Shown piece by piece: positions 44,331 to 54,984 of a DNA stretch of 64,000 nt. A program made the position numbers and the translations under genes. Origin of the DNA: Ectobius pallidus (lineage: Eukaryota; Arthropoda; Insecta; Blattodea; Ectobiidae); contig CAXKWD010000008.1 in the NCBI GenBank assembly GCA_964059195.1, positions 43,701,502-43,765,501 of the forward strand, in the 5' to 3' direction. Every line of letters starts with the position of its first letter. Position 1 is the stretch's first letter. Under the pieces are notes generated by a model, which saw only the letters and a list, made by a program, of their open reading frames with translations, was not told where the DNA came from and ran no database searches.

Positions 44331-45258
44331 ATATCCGGCCCGGAGGACCAAATGTTGGGAACCGGGATACTTCCGGAGAGATAGGAGCAAAATGTGAGGT
44401 ATAATGTAACGCTCTGGTAGGAGGACCAATTGTTTCTTTAAAACATTAATAATAAAATGATGAGAGCAAGAGTGGACTATGTATCGAGGTTGCTGAACTC
44501 AGAGGTCCACAAATGTAATCTTGGAACAAAACCTTTAACATGTAATAAACGATGGAACTTTATTCTCACACAATATAGGCTAAATAGATGCACTGAATTA
44601 AATGATTAATATATAACAAATAAACTGAAATCTGATTGATACACTCGCACTGAACAATGTAATGCTTTTGGCGGTAAGCTGGTCACGTGGCGATAAATGT
44701 AAGGAATTTATGCCAGCAATGAATTATATATCAAAATGCTCGTAATAATTGTTGTGTTCCGTTTAGGATTGATTAACACTGATATCTGAAGAATAATGCG
44801 ATGTATAGCTGATTTACTGAGAACGCTTGGTTGCACAATACAATCGAACTAATACACGAGCTTCAAGACTGATCTTGGAAGCCGTTGCTATAACTGAATC
44901 TACTGTAAATATTGTAGATTAAATACTCGCACACGATAATACTTGTAGCTGTAAGTATTATGTATTTATTCGCGGTTTAAGAACAATAACCGATTATGCT
45001 ATTGTCTTGCAACTGGCGCGAAAATGCAGAGCGATCCAACACAGACTGTATCGTGTGGGCGCAGGCTTCTAACTGACTTGGATATGACGCTGGTTTAGAT
45101 CACGAGGCGTCTTAAGCTTGCACCTGCTTTGGCGCGAGACCAGAAAACAGGCGGAAAACAATTGTATCAATCCGCGACAATAACTGACTCAGCGGAAATA
45201 GCCTGGGCGGAGAGTTTGAATATAAAGAATAACTAGACACATAAAAACATGCTAGAAA
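44331..45258. repeat. LTR-like direct repeat, copy 1
   Basis: It starts GCATATATCCGG and shares with 45886-46784 a colinear series of landmarks: TCCGG-GATAGGAGCAAAA, CACGTGGNNNTAAATGTAAGG, AGCNATGAATTATATAT-like, CACAATRCAANCGA, ACGAGCTT, and GCGCGAAAATGC-like near the end. The copies are strongly diverged. The size (about 0.9 kb) and head-to-tail arrangement suggest old LTRs, but clean ends were not found. Confidence 0.6.
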
Positions 45259-45885
45259 AACCTATAGCTTGCGTTGACAGATATACTAGCTTATAAGGCT
45301 GGGTGTCGCCCTGGCTTTGTATATTGTAATTCAAATTAATTTATGAAGGACTTTTGATTTTTACATTCTAAATCCTTATATAGGTATGTTGAATTTGTAT
45401 TGGGGAAGAACAACGTACAACACTCAAACTACTCCCTCAGAAAATGCTTGATATAGCCTTTTATGGCTCATAGAGGACTTAGAATTTTTCACCCCATTGC
45501 GTCTACACACTTTGCCTGGGAGTGGTTGAAATAAGAAGAAACAGAATTTCTAGTAACATAAAATTATACTGTCTTCAATGGAATATTTTATTTCTCAGTC
45601 TCATGTTACCGTACAACCATTACGGAGCTGAAATCAAAAAGAAATTCAATATTGTTTTCATATTTTCCTCCCCAAAATCCTGGGACATAATTTACTGTGT
45701 GTATAAGACTATATAAGACTATATTGTCATCCTATTTTGCCTCCTTTTACATGCTAGGGCCTATGATAAACATCCATATTTCTCAACTAATACCAGTGCT
45801 TTTTTTCTAAAGAAAGATTTAAGGGGTACCGGTAATCTCGCTTCTGACTTCATGAAACATTCCCAGTGAATGGGGTAAGAACAGC
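45259..45885. other. Spacer between the two LTR-like copies, no gene seen
   Basis: About 630 bp of AT-rich sequence. No retroviral frame, primer site or purine tract could be defined. Confidence 0.4.
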
Positions 45886-46784
45886 ATATATCCGGACAGA
45901 GAGGAGCAAATGTTAGGTTATGTCCGGTGCGATAGGAACAAAACATGTAGGAAATAAAAGGAGTAAAACTCTGGGCTAGTTGGAGGACAATCTACAAGAA
46001 TTGTAGATACAAAGAGAGCGGGTGGACTTATCGAAGGTCACTGGGCACAGAGATCCAGAATCTAAATAGAATTACAATCAAAACATGTATATAAAACAAT
46101 GAAACTTTTATCACACGTGAACTAATAAATGCTTGAATAATATAATTGAAATAAATACACTGATATATGCTCGTAACAACTGAAATAACCAATATACTGA
46201 ATTGGCGCGAGATTGTAGACACGTGGATGTAAATGTAAGGAATTCACACCAGAGCTGAATTATATATAGAAACACTTGTAATAATTGCTAGAATTAGTAG
46301 ATTCACTGTTGAATTATCAATATTAAGAATAATTGCAATAATATAGCCTAGGTACTTCACTGTGGACACTGATTGCACAATGCAAGCGACCTATTAACGA
46401 GCTTAACAGACTGATCTGAATAGCTGTAAATACTGGAACACTGAGGTAATTATTGTCGAATAATTACACTAGCACAACAAAACTTAATAATGGTAGTTTT
46501 GTGAATAAGTTCGGGTTTTAAGAGCAATGATGTGACTGTTACATCATGTCTTGCAAAAATGCGCGAACTGGATAATATGATCGCACAACTCGACGTCGTG
46601 GACGCTAGCTGTGAACTGAAGTGAAGCGAAGCCTTGCATGCATAGCTTGAATAATGAATTGCACAAGAAAAGGTGTGCATGAAGGATCACGCCACCTAAA
46701 ACTGCTGAATAAGGCATGCGAAAATATCTAGTGGCCATTTGAATAAAATAACTAAAGAGACATGTTGCTTGCACTAACACCCAG
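45886..46784. repeat. LTR-like direct repeat, copy 2
   Basis: Partner of 44331-45258 in the same orientation, starting GCATATATCCGGACAGAGAG. The short frames inside it (for example 46450-46780 on the minus strand) have no recognised similarity. Confidence 0.6.
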
Positions 46785-46967
46785 ACTTACCCACATATTT
46801 TGAATGAAAGTGGAATCACACAATAAGCATAAGGTTATATGAATTTAAGTGGATTCAGTTTGTACACATCACCCGTAAGCTGCAATTTAGTCTATGGCAT
46901 CCAGTTATTTCTATTATTTTCGTTAAATCTGAAGTTAGAAATTTGGAGTTGGTATATGTTGGCATGT

Positions 46968-47262
46968 CAGCTGCGGTGGTTTAGAGGTAGCGTGCCCGTC
47001 TCTAGATCCGAAGGTCGCGGGATCAAATCCGGCCGCAGTCGATGGGTTTTTCAGGACGTAAAAATCCTGGGCACGGAGTCCTCCGAGAGGGACTTTAAGC
47101 TAGTAGATTTACGGCACATAAAAGAACTCCAAGCCTAAATTAGAGCCTCTGGACAAAATTTCTCAGCCCTTTCACGTCCAAGTAATACCTTAGTTTCTGG
47201 AGGGGGGTTAAGGGGCTATGGACTTACCACCTGTCCCTCTGCCCTCTCTAGGAAAATAATCA
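46968..47262 (+). mobile_element. tRNA-derived SINE
   Basis: The first ~72 bases fold like a tRNA. GCTGCGG at the start pairs with CCGCAGT, and an A-box-like GGTTTAGAGGTAGCG and a B-box-like GGGATCAAATCC are present. A body with GGGTTTTTCAGGACGT and GTCCTCCGAGAGGGACTT follows. No target duplication could be read, and the 3' end is approximate. Confidence 0.8.
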
Positions 47263-47335
47263 TAACAAAATTTACATAGGTAAACAGAAACCTCAACTTG
47301 GAGGCCCTTTGCCTCAATATGGGGGGCATAGGATT

Positions 47336-47490
47336 ATATATATATATATATAGGTATAGATATAGAGAGAAAGATAGAGAGATAGAAAGAGAGATAGAGA
47401 GAGATAGAGAAAGAGAGAAAAAGAGAGAGAGAAAAGAGAGAGAAAGAGAGAAAAAGAGAACAAAAAAGAGAGAGAGAGAGAGACCAGGTC
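47336..47490. repeat. TA microsatellite followed by a GA-rich purine tract
   Basis: About nine TA units lead into roughly 130 bases of AGAGA/GATAGA purines. The peptide of alternating R, E and K residues read here is a by-product of the tract. Confidence 0.97.
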
Positions 47491-47589
47491 AGAAGAAAGG
47501 ATAACTTCAAGGGACAAAGATATCATGGCATGCAACACAGTACTACACCTCTACTGTGGCAGAGAAGAGTACAACCCAAAACCTCATAA

Positions 47590-47862
47590 TGAGCCATATA
47601 AATGAGCCAAAGCAAGGTAAGGCCAGCAATAATGTCACTGAAGAATGGGAAAGTGTCAGGAGAAGATGGGATAATAAATGAACTAATTAAACTTGGTATG
47701 GAAGAAATTATGCCACCAATCACACAATCGTACAAACTCATACTACACAGTAAGATGATACCAGAACAGTGGAAATTCAGCACAATAATACTACTCCACA
47801 AGAAACGTCCAAAAGATAAACTCAACTATAGATCAATCAGTTTAATGTATATTGTAAGTTAG
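47590..47862 (+). pseudogene. RTE-like LINE reverse transcriptase fragment
   Basis: The frame reads MSLKNGKVSGEDGIINELIK, then PPITQSYKLILHSKMIPEQW, then FSTIILLHKKRPKDKLNYRS and ISLMYI. These are the first reverse transcriptase blocks (SGEDGI, PEQW, LLHKK, NYR-ISL) of RTE-type elements. The catalytic part is missing. It begins directly after a region with no LINE similarity, so it is truncated at both ends. Confidence 0.85.
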
Positions 47863-47889
47863 AACTATAGAGCACTTAAGACAATCAAA

Positions 47890-48110
47890 AATCAAAATAC
47901 TGACAAATCAGCGGTAGCGACCCACTTTTGGGAAGAAGGGCAAGAAGTTGATAGGAATCCAAAACTATTAAAATGTGACCATGGCCATAAGGCACTTTCT
48001 GTCTGGGAGAGGATTTTTATTCAGAAGAAAGTATCCAACACATGAACTTCGACATTCGACATTCTGGCTGATGATTACATCATCTCCAAATTTGTTCAAT
48101 GTCCACATGA
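47890..48110 (+). pseudogene. Penelope-like GIY-YIG end fragment
   Basis: The reading SAVATHFWEEGQEVDRNPKL is followed by ALSVWERIFIQKKVSN. It resembles the stretch after the GIY-YIG core in Penelope-like elements, where S-A-H----GH, PKLL and W-E-I-I-K motifs occur. The core itself is absent and the frame breaks after about 50 codons. It sits immediately downstream of an RTE fragment. Confidence 0.55.
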
Positions 48111-48559
48111 GGGTGCCACAGCAGCTGAGTACAGCTGTTGAAAATGGTAGTGATGGCGCCAGAACTAGTTTAGGTAAACTATATTGAAAGTGAAGTTTAG
48201 TGTTAATATAAACTCATTTAATTATCATGTTATATAACTTTACTGTGTTGACTTCCAATACAATTTAATATCTTCCAGAATGTTTTTAGGAAGGTTAAAC
48301 TTTTAGCAGACACTGACCAGTATATGAGGAATTGTTCCTCTGGCCCTTAACATTAAATCCATCACACTGATAGAAGTCAGGTTGTACTTCTGTTTATAAA
48401 AAATCTACAGTTGGTTCATAAATAAGTTGTTTTTATGCGTCCATCTCTTCTGGCTGCTCTTCATAAGTTTCAAACCCGATCATAGGGTCCAGTATATATC
48501 CTCTTAAAATGACAAAGGTTTGAAGCTGTGATATCGATCCTCCGATTGCTACTTTCACT

Positions 48560-48850
48560 GGAAAAGCCATGAACCTCTTCCAATACATTCTAACCATTTC
48601 CCCTTAATGCATTGACAATGATGGAGTGCACTGTATGATGACGAGAGAGTTCACCATGAGAACAGACCCCAAGGACACGCACAATGGTTTCAAACTCTCT
48701 GTGGCATTGCCGACAGGGGTTGTTGCCAAATCTGCCAGGTACACTACGAACTGCTGATATGTTTGCTGCCATCTTTATGGTTTGCCTCCACTCATTACAT
48801 GTTAGAAGACCCTTATGGTCTCTGAACCATTTGTTTGCTGGAGTATACTC
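48560..48850 (-). pseudogene. LINE C-terminal zinc-knuckle fragment (R2-like)
   Basis: The minus strand gives KGLLTCNEWRQTIKMAANIS, then AVRSVPGRFGNNPCRQCHRE, then FETIVRVLGVCSHGELSRHH and TVHSIIVNALRG. The CRQCH-E-ET---VLG-C---------HH---H spacing is the CCHC-like knuckle found after the reverse transcriptase in R2-type and related LINEs, ahead of a restriction-like endonuclease. Only this part remains. Confidence 0.7.
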
Positions 48851-49391
48851 TTTGTATAATAGGATAACTTTTCTTTTTAGTTCTTTCTTACTCTGTGTTT
48901 ATTATGTAGTTTATCGCCCTCTGTGATATTTAATTCTGAAAAACTATCTGAGATTCCTGGGAAAGTTGTCTTGTACTTAATAGGGATGTTTGACTTTATA
49001 AGCATTTTACAATTATTCAAATGTTGTAAGTGCATTTCCTATGCAGAATAAAATAAAATCAGATACACTGTTACAACAAAGTGCCAGATGGAGTTAATAG
49101 GCTATGTTTCAGAAGCTATTGAATTTTAGACCACGGTTTCTTGAGAAAGTTTGATAAGCATGATGTGAAGGAATAAGTGGGATAACTAGAACACTAACAG
49201 AATGAAATTACAACAAATGCCTCACATCTAAAGCAAGGCATTATATAACAAATTTACAAACATGACTGCATTGTAGTCAAGGCACTCAGTAATCAATTTA
49301 AAAAATGGAACAAGGCTTCCCAGCCTCACTCTGGTTAGCAACCCGGCTTTGTAGCACAGTGATGATTTGCCATTTAAAAAGCATATGACCG
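48851..49391. other. No feature recognised
   Basis: AT-rich with no supported gene. The sequence 48185-48559 left of the LINE fragment is likewise unassigned. Confidence 0.45.
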
Positions 49392-49560
49392 TTAATTAGT
49401 CATTACTCCAGTACCAATCAACTGATTTGGTAAAAAATCAATAGGCTTTTTTCCATGGACGCTGTAAATGTGTATACCAAGTTTCATGAAAATCTGATAA
49501 AGCAAATTCGAGTTATCATATGCACAGACACACAGAAGGATGGACGGACAGACATTTCCC
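49392..49560 (-). repeat. Single copy of the ATGAAACTTGGTATA repeat
   Basis: On the minus strand it reads GATAACTCGAATTTGCTTTA, TTTCATGAAACTTGGTATA, GTCCATGGA, AAAGCCTATTGAT and ACCAAATCAGTTGA. This is the unit that is tandemly repeated at 61240-61810. The outer side has GGACGGACAGACATTT, a phrase often next to such units. Confidence 0.85.
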
Positions 49561-49804
49561 ATCCACCATATAATCTCATAAAGTACTATTCTGGCACTTA
49601 ATAAATTCAAAGCCTTGAACTTATTGGATGCATACAACATGTCATTAAGGAGGTTATTAGGAAGACATACAATCTCAGATAACAGAGTTAGGTTTCTCAG
49701 ATGCCGAGTTAGAGTATACAGAATTCGTTTGGTTCTCAAGGTTACTTCATTTGCCAACGGCTCAATCAACGTCTACAATGACACTCTTCTTAAAGCCGTA
49801 GATC

Positions 49805-50781
49805 ATGAGGAATCAAAGAGCTAAGCTTTCCAAATTTAACCGTGTGAAGTCCCAGTTAGATGAGTATATTCAAACCATTTATGAATTTGTTATAGAGGAT
49901 GAGCTCTTTTATTACAAGTGCGTTCTTCGCAACAAATTTGAGAAACTTGTAGAAAGGTATGAAGCTGAATACTCTAAAGGCCAGGATGCCGAAGTTCATC
50001 TAGAAGATGTTAGTCAATAAAATATTGAAACAAACTGTCACAAAGCCCTCGCGTATCTTAATTCTTTGATCACTAAGCATAAAAAATATATCTTCCTGAG
50101 CACGCCCCTAGCCTTCACTGTTTGTCGCTAGATCATGAATCCACTACATCACTACCAAAACTACCAGAAATCACACTTCCACGATTCTCCGGCAATCCCT
50201 GCATTGATTTCATGTCTCTGATAATTGACAATCTACATATTTCTGGTATGGATAAGTTAAAATCATGTCTAACAGTAGAGGTTACGTCAGTCATAAGAAA
50301 CATTCCAGTATCTGCTGCTACTTTTGAAGTAAGTTGGCGTACATTGTCTGAAAGATTCAACAATAACCATCTCATAGGGAACACCCATCTTGAGCATTTG
50401 TTCTCATCCCCAAATCTTGAAAAGAGCTACACCAATACCTTACAGCGGTATCTTGGCCATTTTTATCAGTACCGTGCATGCACTGCAGTCTCTTAATACT
50501 GATATCAGTTTAACAGACTTCATCATTTCCAAAATCATCTTAGACATACTTCAACCAAACATTATCAAAGACTGGGAATCTTCCATTATACAATATAAGT
50601 TGACATCACTCAAAGAGTTGTTTACATTTCTTGAGGCCAAGGTTTGAGTGCGACAGGCGACTTTCGTAGCTATGAAATCACAGTTCAACAATATTCCTCC
50701 AGTCAACTTCAATATGAGAGCTAATTCTACTGCGATGCCCAATGAATCCAAGAATAAACCTGTTTCTCATCCTTGTTGAAG
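49805..50781 (+). pseudogene. BEL/Pao gag relic 1
   Basis: Successive frames give RVKSQLDEYIQTIYEFVIED with NKFEKLVERYEAEYS, then LPKLPEITLPRFSGNPCIDF, then SVIRNIPVSAATFEVSWRTL with SERFNNNHLI. A shift near 50480 leads to QSLNTDISLTDFIISKIILD and ELFTFLEAKV, then FNNIPPVNF. The LP-I-LP-FSG, AW-L--R-N and FLE motifs in this order are those of BEL/Pao gag. At least three frame breaks occur and no protease or polymerase follows. Confidence 0.85.
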
Positions 50782-52567
50782 TTGTTCTAAGCAATTCATT
50801 TCATATTAATTATTTCAGTGTGACACTTTCACATCAATGACTTTCACTCAATATGAATAATTTGTCACGTTTCACAAATTATGTAGAACCTGTCTCAGGG
50901 CAGGAGGCTTTCTCCTTCAAGTAATACCTATGTTGAAACTTTTGTCTAATTTGGCTGCCCTGCGCGGTAGTGAGTTTAGCGCTGCATGTTGGTGCACTGG
51001 GGACTCGTGAGGAAGAAGGAGAGACTTTCCAACATGGCGCGCAGCTAGCTACAAGTGTGGAATGGCACGCTTGTTTGTAACTAATTTGAAATTGCTTCAC
51101 AGGACTTCACAATCTTGTAATTATGTTAATTAGTGTTGCAACTATAGTAGTATGGTTTATACAATAAATGCTACCAAAGGACTTGTTTGTTTCGCTCGTT
51201 TGTGTTGTGTTTGACTTGTGTAATGAACGCTAACTCCTTGCATCTTGGGCCAACGTTACAACCATTTATACAGTCCACTAAAATTGAAACTTGTCTTCGA
51301 ACACAACATAAATTTTGGTCCTCTGGCTGTGATGGGATAAACTTTGGTTTTCCGGCTGTGATGGTAATTTGTGCAACTTGGAACATTGATTGTGATTGTG
51401 AACATTTGCATAGTGCGAATTAGATTGTACTGAAATATTTCGACATTGTGTTGCAATCTGTGAAGCGTTGCCACCTTTAGCTAGCGTCTATCTTTGTTTG
51501 AGGCGCGAAATATCTACAAACAGTTATTGTGATTGAATATTGACATCACTTGTGTGATTGAACATTGATATTACTAGTGCGTAATATAAACAACACAAGA
51601 AGATATTGCACTTGAAAATTCTTGTATTATTTGTGCATAAGACAGACAATTACGAACAATTATTAATACATAGAACTATAACATGGTGAAGTGTTGCATC
51701 ATTCAATTAAAAATTATTTATGGTCCTATTCTTTCCACTATGATTTTATTAAAAAATAATATAATACAAACAATAATACTTATTTACAATAGTGGATAAA
51801 ACAATCCCCTCCAACACACAACGTTTCAACCTGCCCTCCAGGCCTTTCTCAAGTGTGTGATGGAGGGGATTGTTTTATCCACTATTGTAAATAAGTATTA
51901 TTGTTTGTATTATATTATTTTTTAAGTGTTGCATCATCCTTGCATTGTTAAAACGTGTCGCAGCACAGAAGTTAGCAACCTGTGGAACTGTACCCATTGA
52001 ATAATAACTTCAAACTTTGTGAGCTGTAACATCAGTGATTGTAGTTGAATTATTATCGGTACTCTGAAGGCAAATCTGAAAACACATTTAGTAACATTAC
52101 ATTGCAGATGACGACACGCTGTGAAGTTGCCAGACATTTTGGACAAAGTCTACGACCTCATGGAGCTGTCTCATGTTACCATTAGTGAAACAATAGTTCA
52201 ACCAACTGTAAGTTTGTTCCATTTTTGTCTCATTTGTCCTAACTTGACTAGGGTAGACATCCTGTCTAAAATCCTAAAACCTACTTCTAACACTGAAACA
52301 AAGAAGTACTGAATTTTTTATTAATCTTGTTTGACGGACTTGAATTCAATTAATATTCCTTTGTTCGCTATTGTGCTGTTGTATAATTCATCGAACATAT
52401 GTAAATTACTTTCACGAATTGCTTGCTTGAATAATGACACATTGTTGCTTCAAACATTGTCTCTCAAAATATGTAAATGAATAAGAGTGCAGATCTTATT
52501 ATTGTACATTTTATAGAAGTTTAATTTGTTTTTTCATTGATATTAATCAACTGTCATAGTATTCATC
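50782..52567. other. Non-coding stretch with a Penelope-type hairpin
   Basis: No gene is supported. At 51770-51925 two arms of about 60-70 bp (TATTTACAATAGTGGATAAA and its mirror) enclose CAACGTTTCAACCTG and AGGCCTTTCTCAAG, the same design as the hairpin at 26707-26878. The 1.7 kb might include the LTR and leader of the second BEL element, but ends could not be read. Confidence 0.5.
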
Positions 52568-54966
52568 ATGTCGTTTGAATCAGAAGCAAAGGCTATTCAA
52601 AAACGTGGCTTACTAAAGAGGTCACTAACTCATCTTGAAAAGTTCTTGAAACGTGAGGATATCTCTAGCAATGAATTGATAGCCAGGCAAAATGCATTGC
52701 CAGAAATTTGGAAAGAATTCAATGATGTTAGGAAATATTTAGAATGTCAGATAGATTCAAAGGCTAGTGAAGCTCATTTTGAAGAGCATGAGGAATTTGA
52801 AAACAGATATTATGCAATATTCGGTAGGATTCAAGACCTGATTGATGCTAGGGAAAGACCCATAAATCCTAGTAATGCATCTGTCATTTTGAATAACTCC
52901 ACTCGAAGCAGTAGTGATTTGAAACCTTCACACATTGAATTACCTAGTTTTAAGGAGGATTTGACAAAGTACTTGACATTTAAGAACACATTTGAAAGCT
53001 TAGTTATCAACAATACTTGCATTGATAATGTGCAAAGCACTGCCTTCTAAACTGTATTACTCGTGTATACACTGCCTGTCCTATATGGCTAATTTTGCGT
53101 ACTCGGCGACATTACAGATGGCAGCACATTTCACACCCAGATTGCTTCTTGTTTTTTGCTACGACATTGTTGATTATGTAGTGCTGTCACAGCCATCTCG
53201 TAATATAGTAAAATTTGCTTGGGAAATATTTCCTAAAGATGTTCTCAAAGAATAAACTGAATGTTTAAACTTGTATCATTCTAGGTACCGGTACTTAATT
53301 GCTATGAATAAAATTTTGTAAAATAATAATTATAACATTTACTATCAATGCGTCTAATTAATTTATATGTATTTTAATTATTGCTCCAAAATTCCATTTC
53401 AAGGTAAGTGTCATATACTGGAATAATATTATGTTCTATGTTTGTTTTTTGCTTATTTTGACGCAGCAAACGCATAGAAGCAATGTACGGTAATGTATAG
53501 GGCACTGCCTTCTATATAGACTCTATTACTCGTGTATTCTCGAGACGGCGGTTGTATAGGTGGCGATGATTCCTGCAATCTGGGTGTGAACTGTGTCGCC
53601 TCTACTGGAGAAATTAGGCAATTGAGCAATTCTCTAAACTCCATGTTAAAATAAAGCATAGGACAGGCAGCGTAATTCTCGAGATGGTGGTGGTGCAAAG
53701 GTTGCACCATTTGCTGTCTTCACTTCAAGGTGAACCCAAGGATTTATTAGGTAACTTGGCCATTTGTGATAGTAACTTTTCGGTTGCTTGGAATTTGATT
53801 GATGAAAGATACAACAAACGGTTGATTGTTTTGCAGCATGTGAAACAGTTGCTCAATCTTCATAGTTGTAGTAGTGGTACTTCGAGTGAATACAACAAAT
53901 TGATAAATGATGTAAAATCTAATATTAGTGCCATTGAGAATTTGGAAGCAGAGATTCCACTTCATGAAATCCTGTTGCAGGAATTGATTTTAAATAAAGT
54001 CAAAGTTAATCATGGAAGTGAATGGGAAAATAAATTTGCCTCCTCTGATATTCCGACGTTAGACAATTTAATTGATTTCTTGGAAAGAAAATGTCAGACA
54101 TTGGAACTAACAGAATCTAACAAATCTGTTGTTGAGCACAAACGTGAGTTCAAACCTAAACTAAAGGTACTTCACATTGCTAACAATAGTACCTTCTTGA
54201 ATTGTAAGTTTTGCAAACTTGACAATCATAATATTCTTGATTGTAGGAAGAATAAGAAGCAAATATTGATCACCGTCGTGAATTTGTCAAAGAAAATAAA
54301 CTTTGTTACTTGTGCTTCTCAACTTCTCATATTTCCAAACAATGTAAGCAACCCAGGTGCACGAAATGTAATGGAAATCACAACTGGTTGGTTCATAAAG
54401 AACAAATAACTCCTAACAATAATTCAAATATTGATCGTTCTGCAATTATTTCTCCTACAGCAATCAAAGTGATTTCAGGATTAGGCTCAAATGTTTTGCT
54501 GAGTACGGTTTGTGTTGGAGTGAAAACTAGGACTGGAGAAGTTTTAGTGGTTAAAGCCTTGTTGGACTCAGCGAGTCAATTATCATTTGTAACCTCTAAT
54601 CTTGTCAAAGGTCTTGGTATTGGTACAAAGTCTTATCGGTTACCAATTGTTGGTATAAGCAATGCAAACGTTTCTCCTGTAAGCTCCACTTGCAATCTTG
54701 TTTTATGCTCGCAGATATCAGACTATACTTTGAATTTGAATTGTGCAGTAGTAGACATCATCACAAGTAGCTACCTGCTCAGAAAATTGATTGTTTGACT
54801 TGGAACATTCCTACTGATATTGTTCTAAGTGATTCTACTTTCAATCGACCTTCACCTATAGACATTTTGTTGGGAGCTGATGTTTATTATGAAATTGTGT
54901 CTGGTGATACCTTGCGAAGGAAAGATTATCCTACATGGCAAAGTAGCCTTGGGAGCAATAAATAAT
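52568..54966 (+). pseudogene. BEL/Pao gag-protease relic 2
   Basis: The frame starts MSFESEAKAIQKRGLLKRSL and continues past HIELPSFKEDLTKYLTFKNT to IDNVQ at 53036. A 655-bp insertion follows, after which gag resumes in frame with RLHHLLSSLQGEPKDLLGNL, SVAWNLIDERYNKR and a first knuckle CKFCKLDNHNILDC. A frameshift near 54290 leads to LCYLCFSTSHISKQC and CTKCNGNHNWLVH. The retroviral-type protease motif ALLDSASQLSFV follows, then IDILLGADVYYEIV at 54900. It stops at about 54966, where a LINE begins, so reverse transcriptase, RNase H and integrase are missing. Confidence 0.9.
53038..53692. mobile_element. 655-bp element inserted in BEL gag, 8-bp TSD
   Basis: The duplication GTGCAAAG lies at 53030-53037 and 53693-53700. 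Removing the element and one copy restores the gag reading NVQRLHHLL. The ends are CACTGCCTTCTAAAC and, reverse complemented, CACCACCATCTCGAGAATTA, only loosely inverted. The phrase CACTGCCTTCT recurs at 53514, followed by a mirrored CTCGAGACGGCGG, so the element is itself compound. The family also occurs at 9742-9861. The 8-bp TSD suggests hAT, but the ends are unusual. Confidence 0.8.
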
Positions 54967-54984
54967 TGCTTAAATAAAATTCTT

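Noticed and set aside
46968..47040. tRNA gene
   Set aside because: The tRNA-like head continues into a SINE body and the anticodon arm is poor, as at 27330 and 62434.
47298..47538. Arginine/glutamate/lysine-rich and serine/leucine-rich frames
   Set aside because: Products of the GA/TC microsatellite on either strand.
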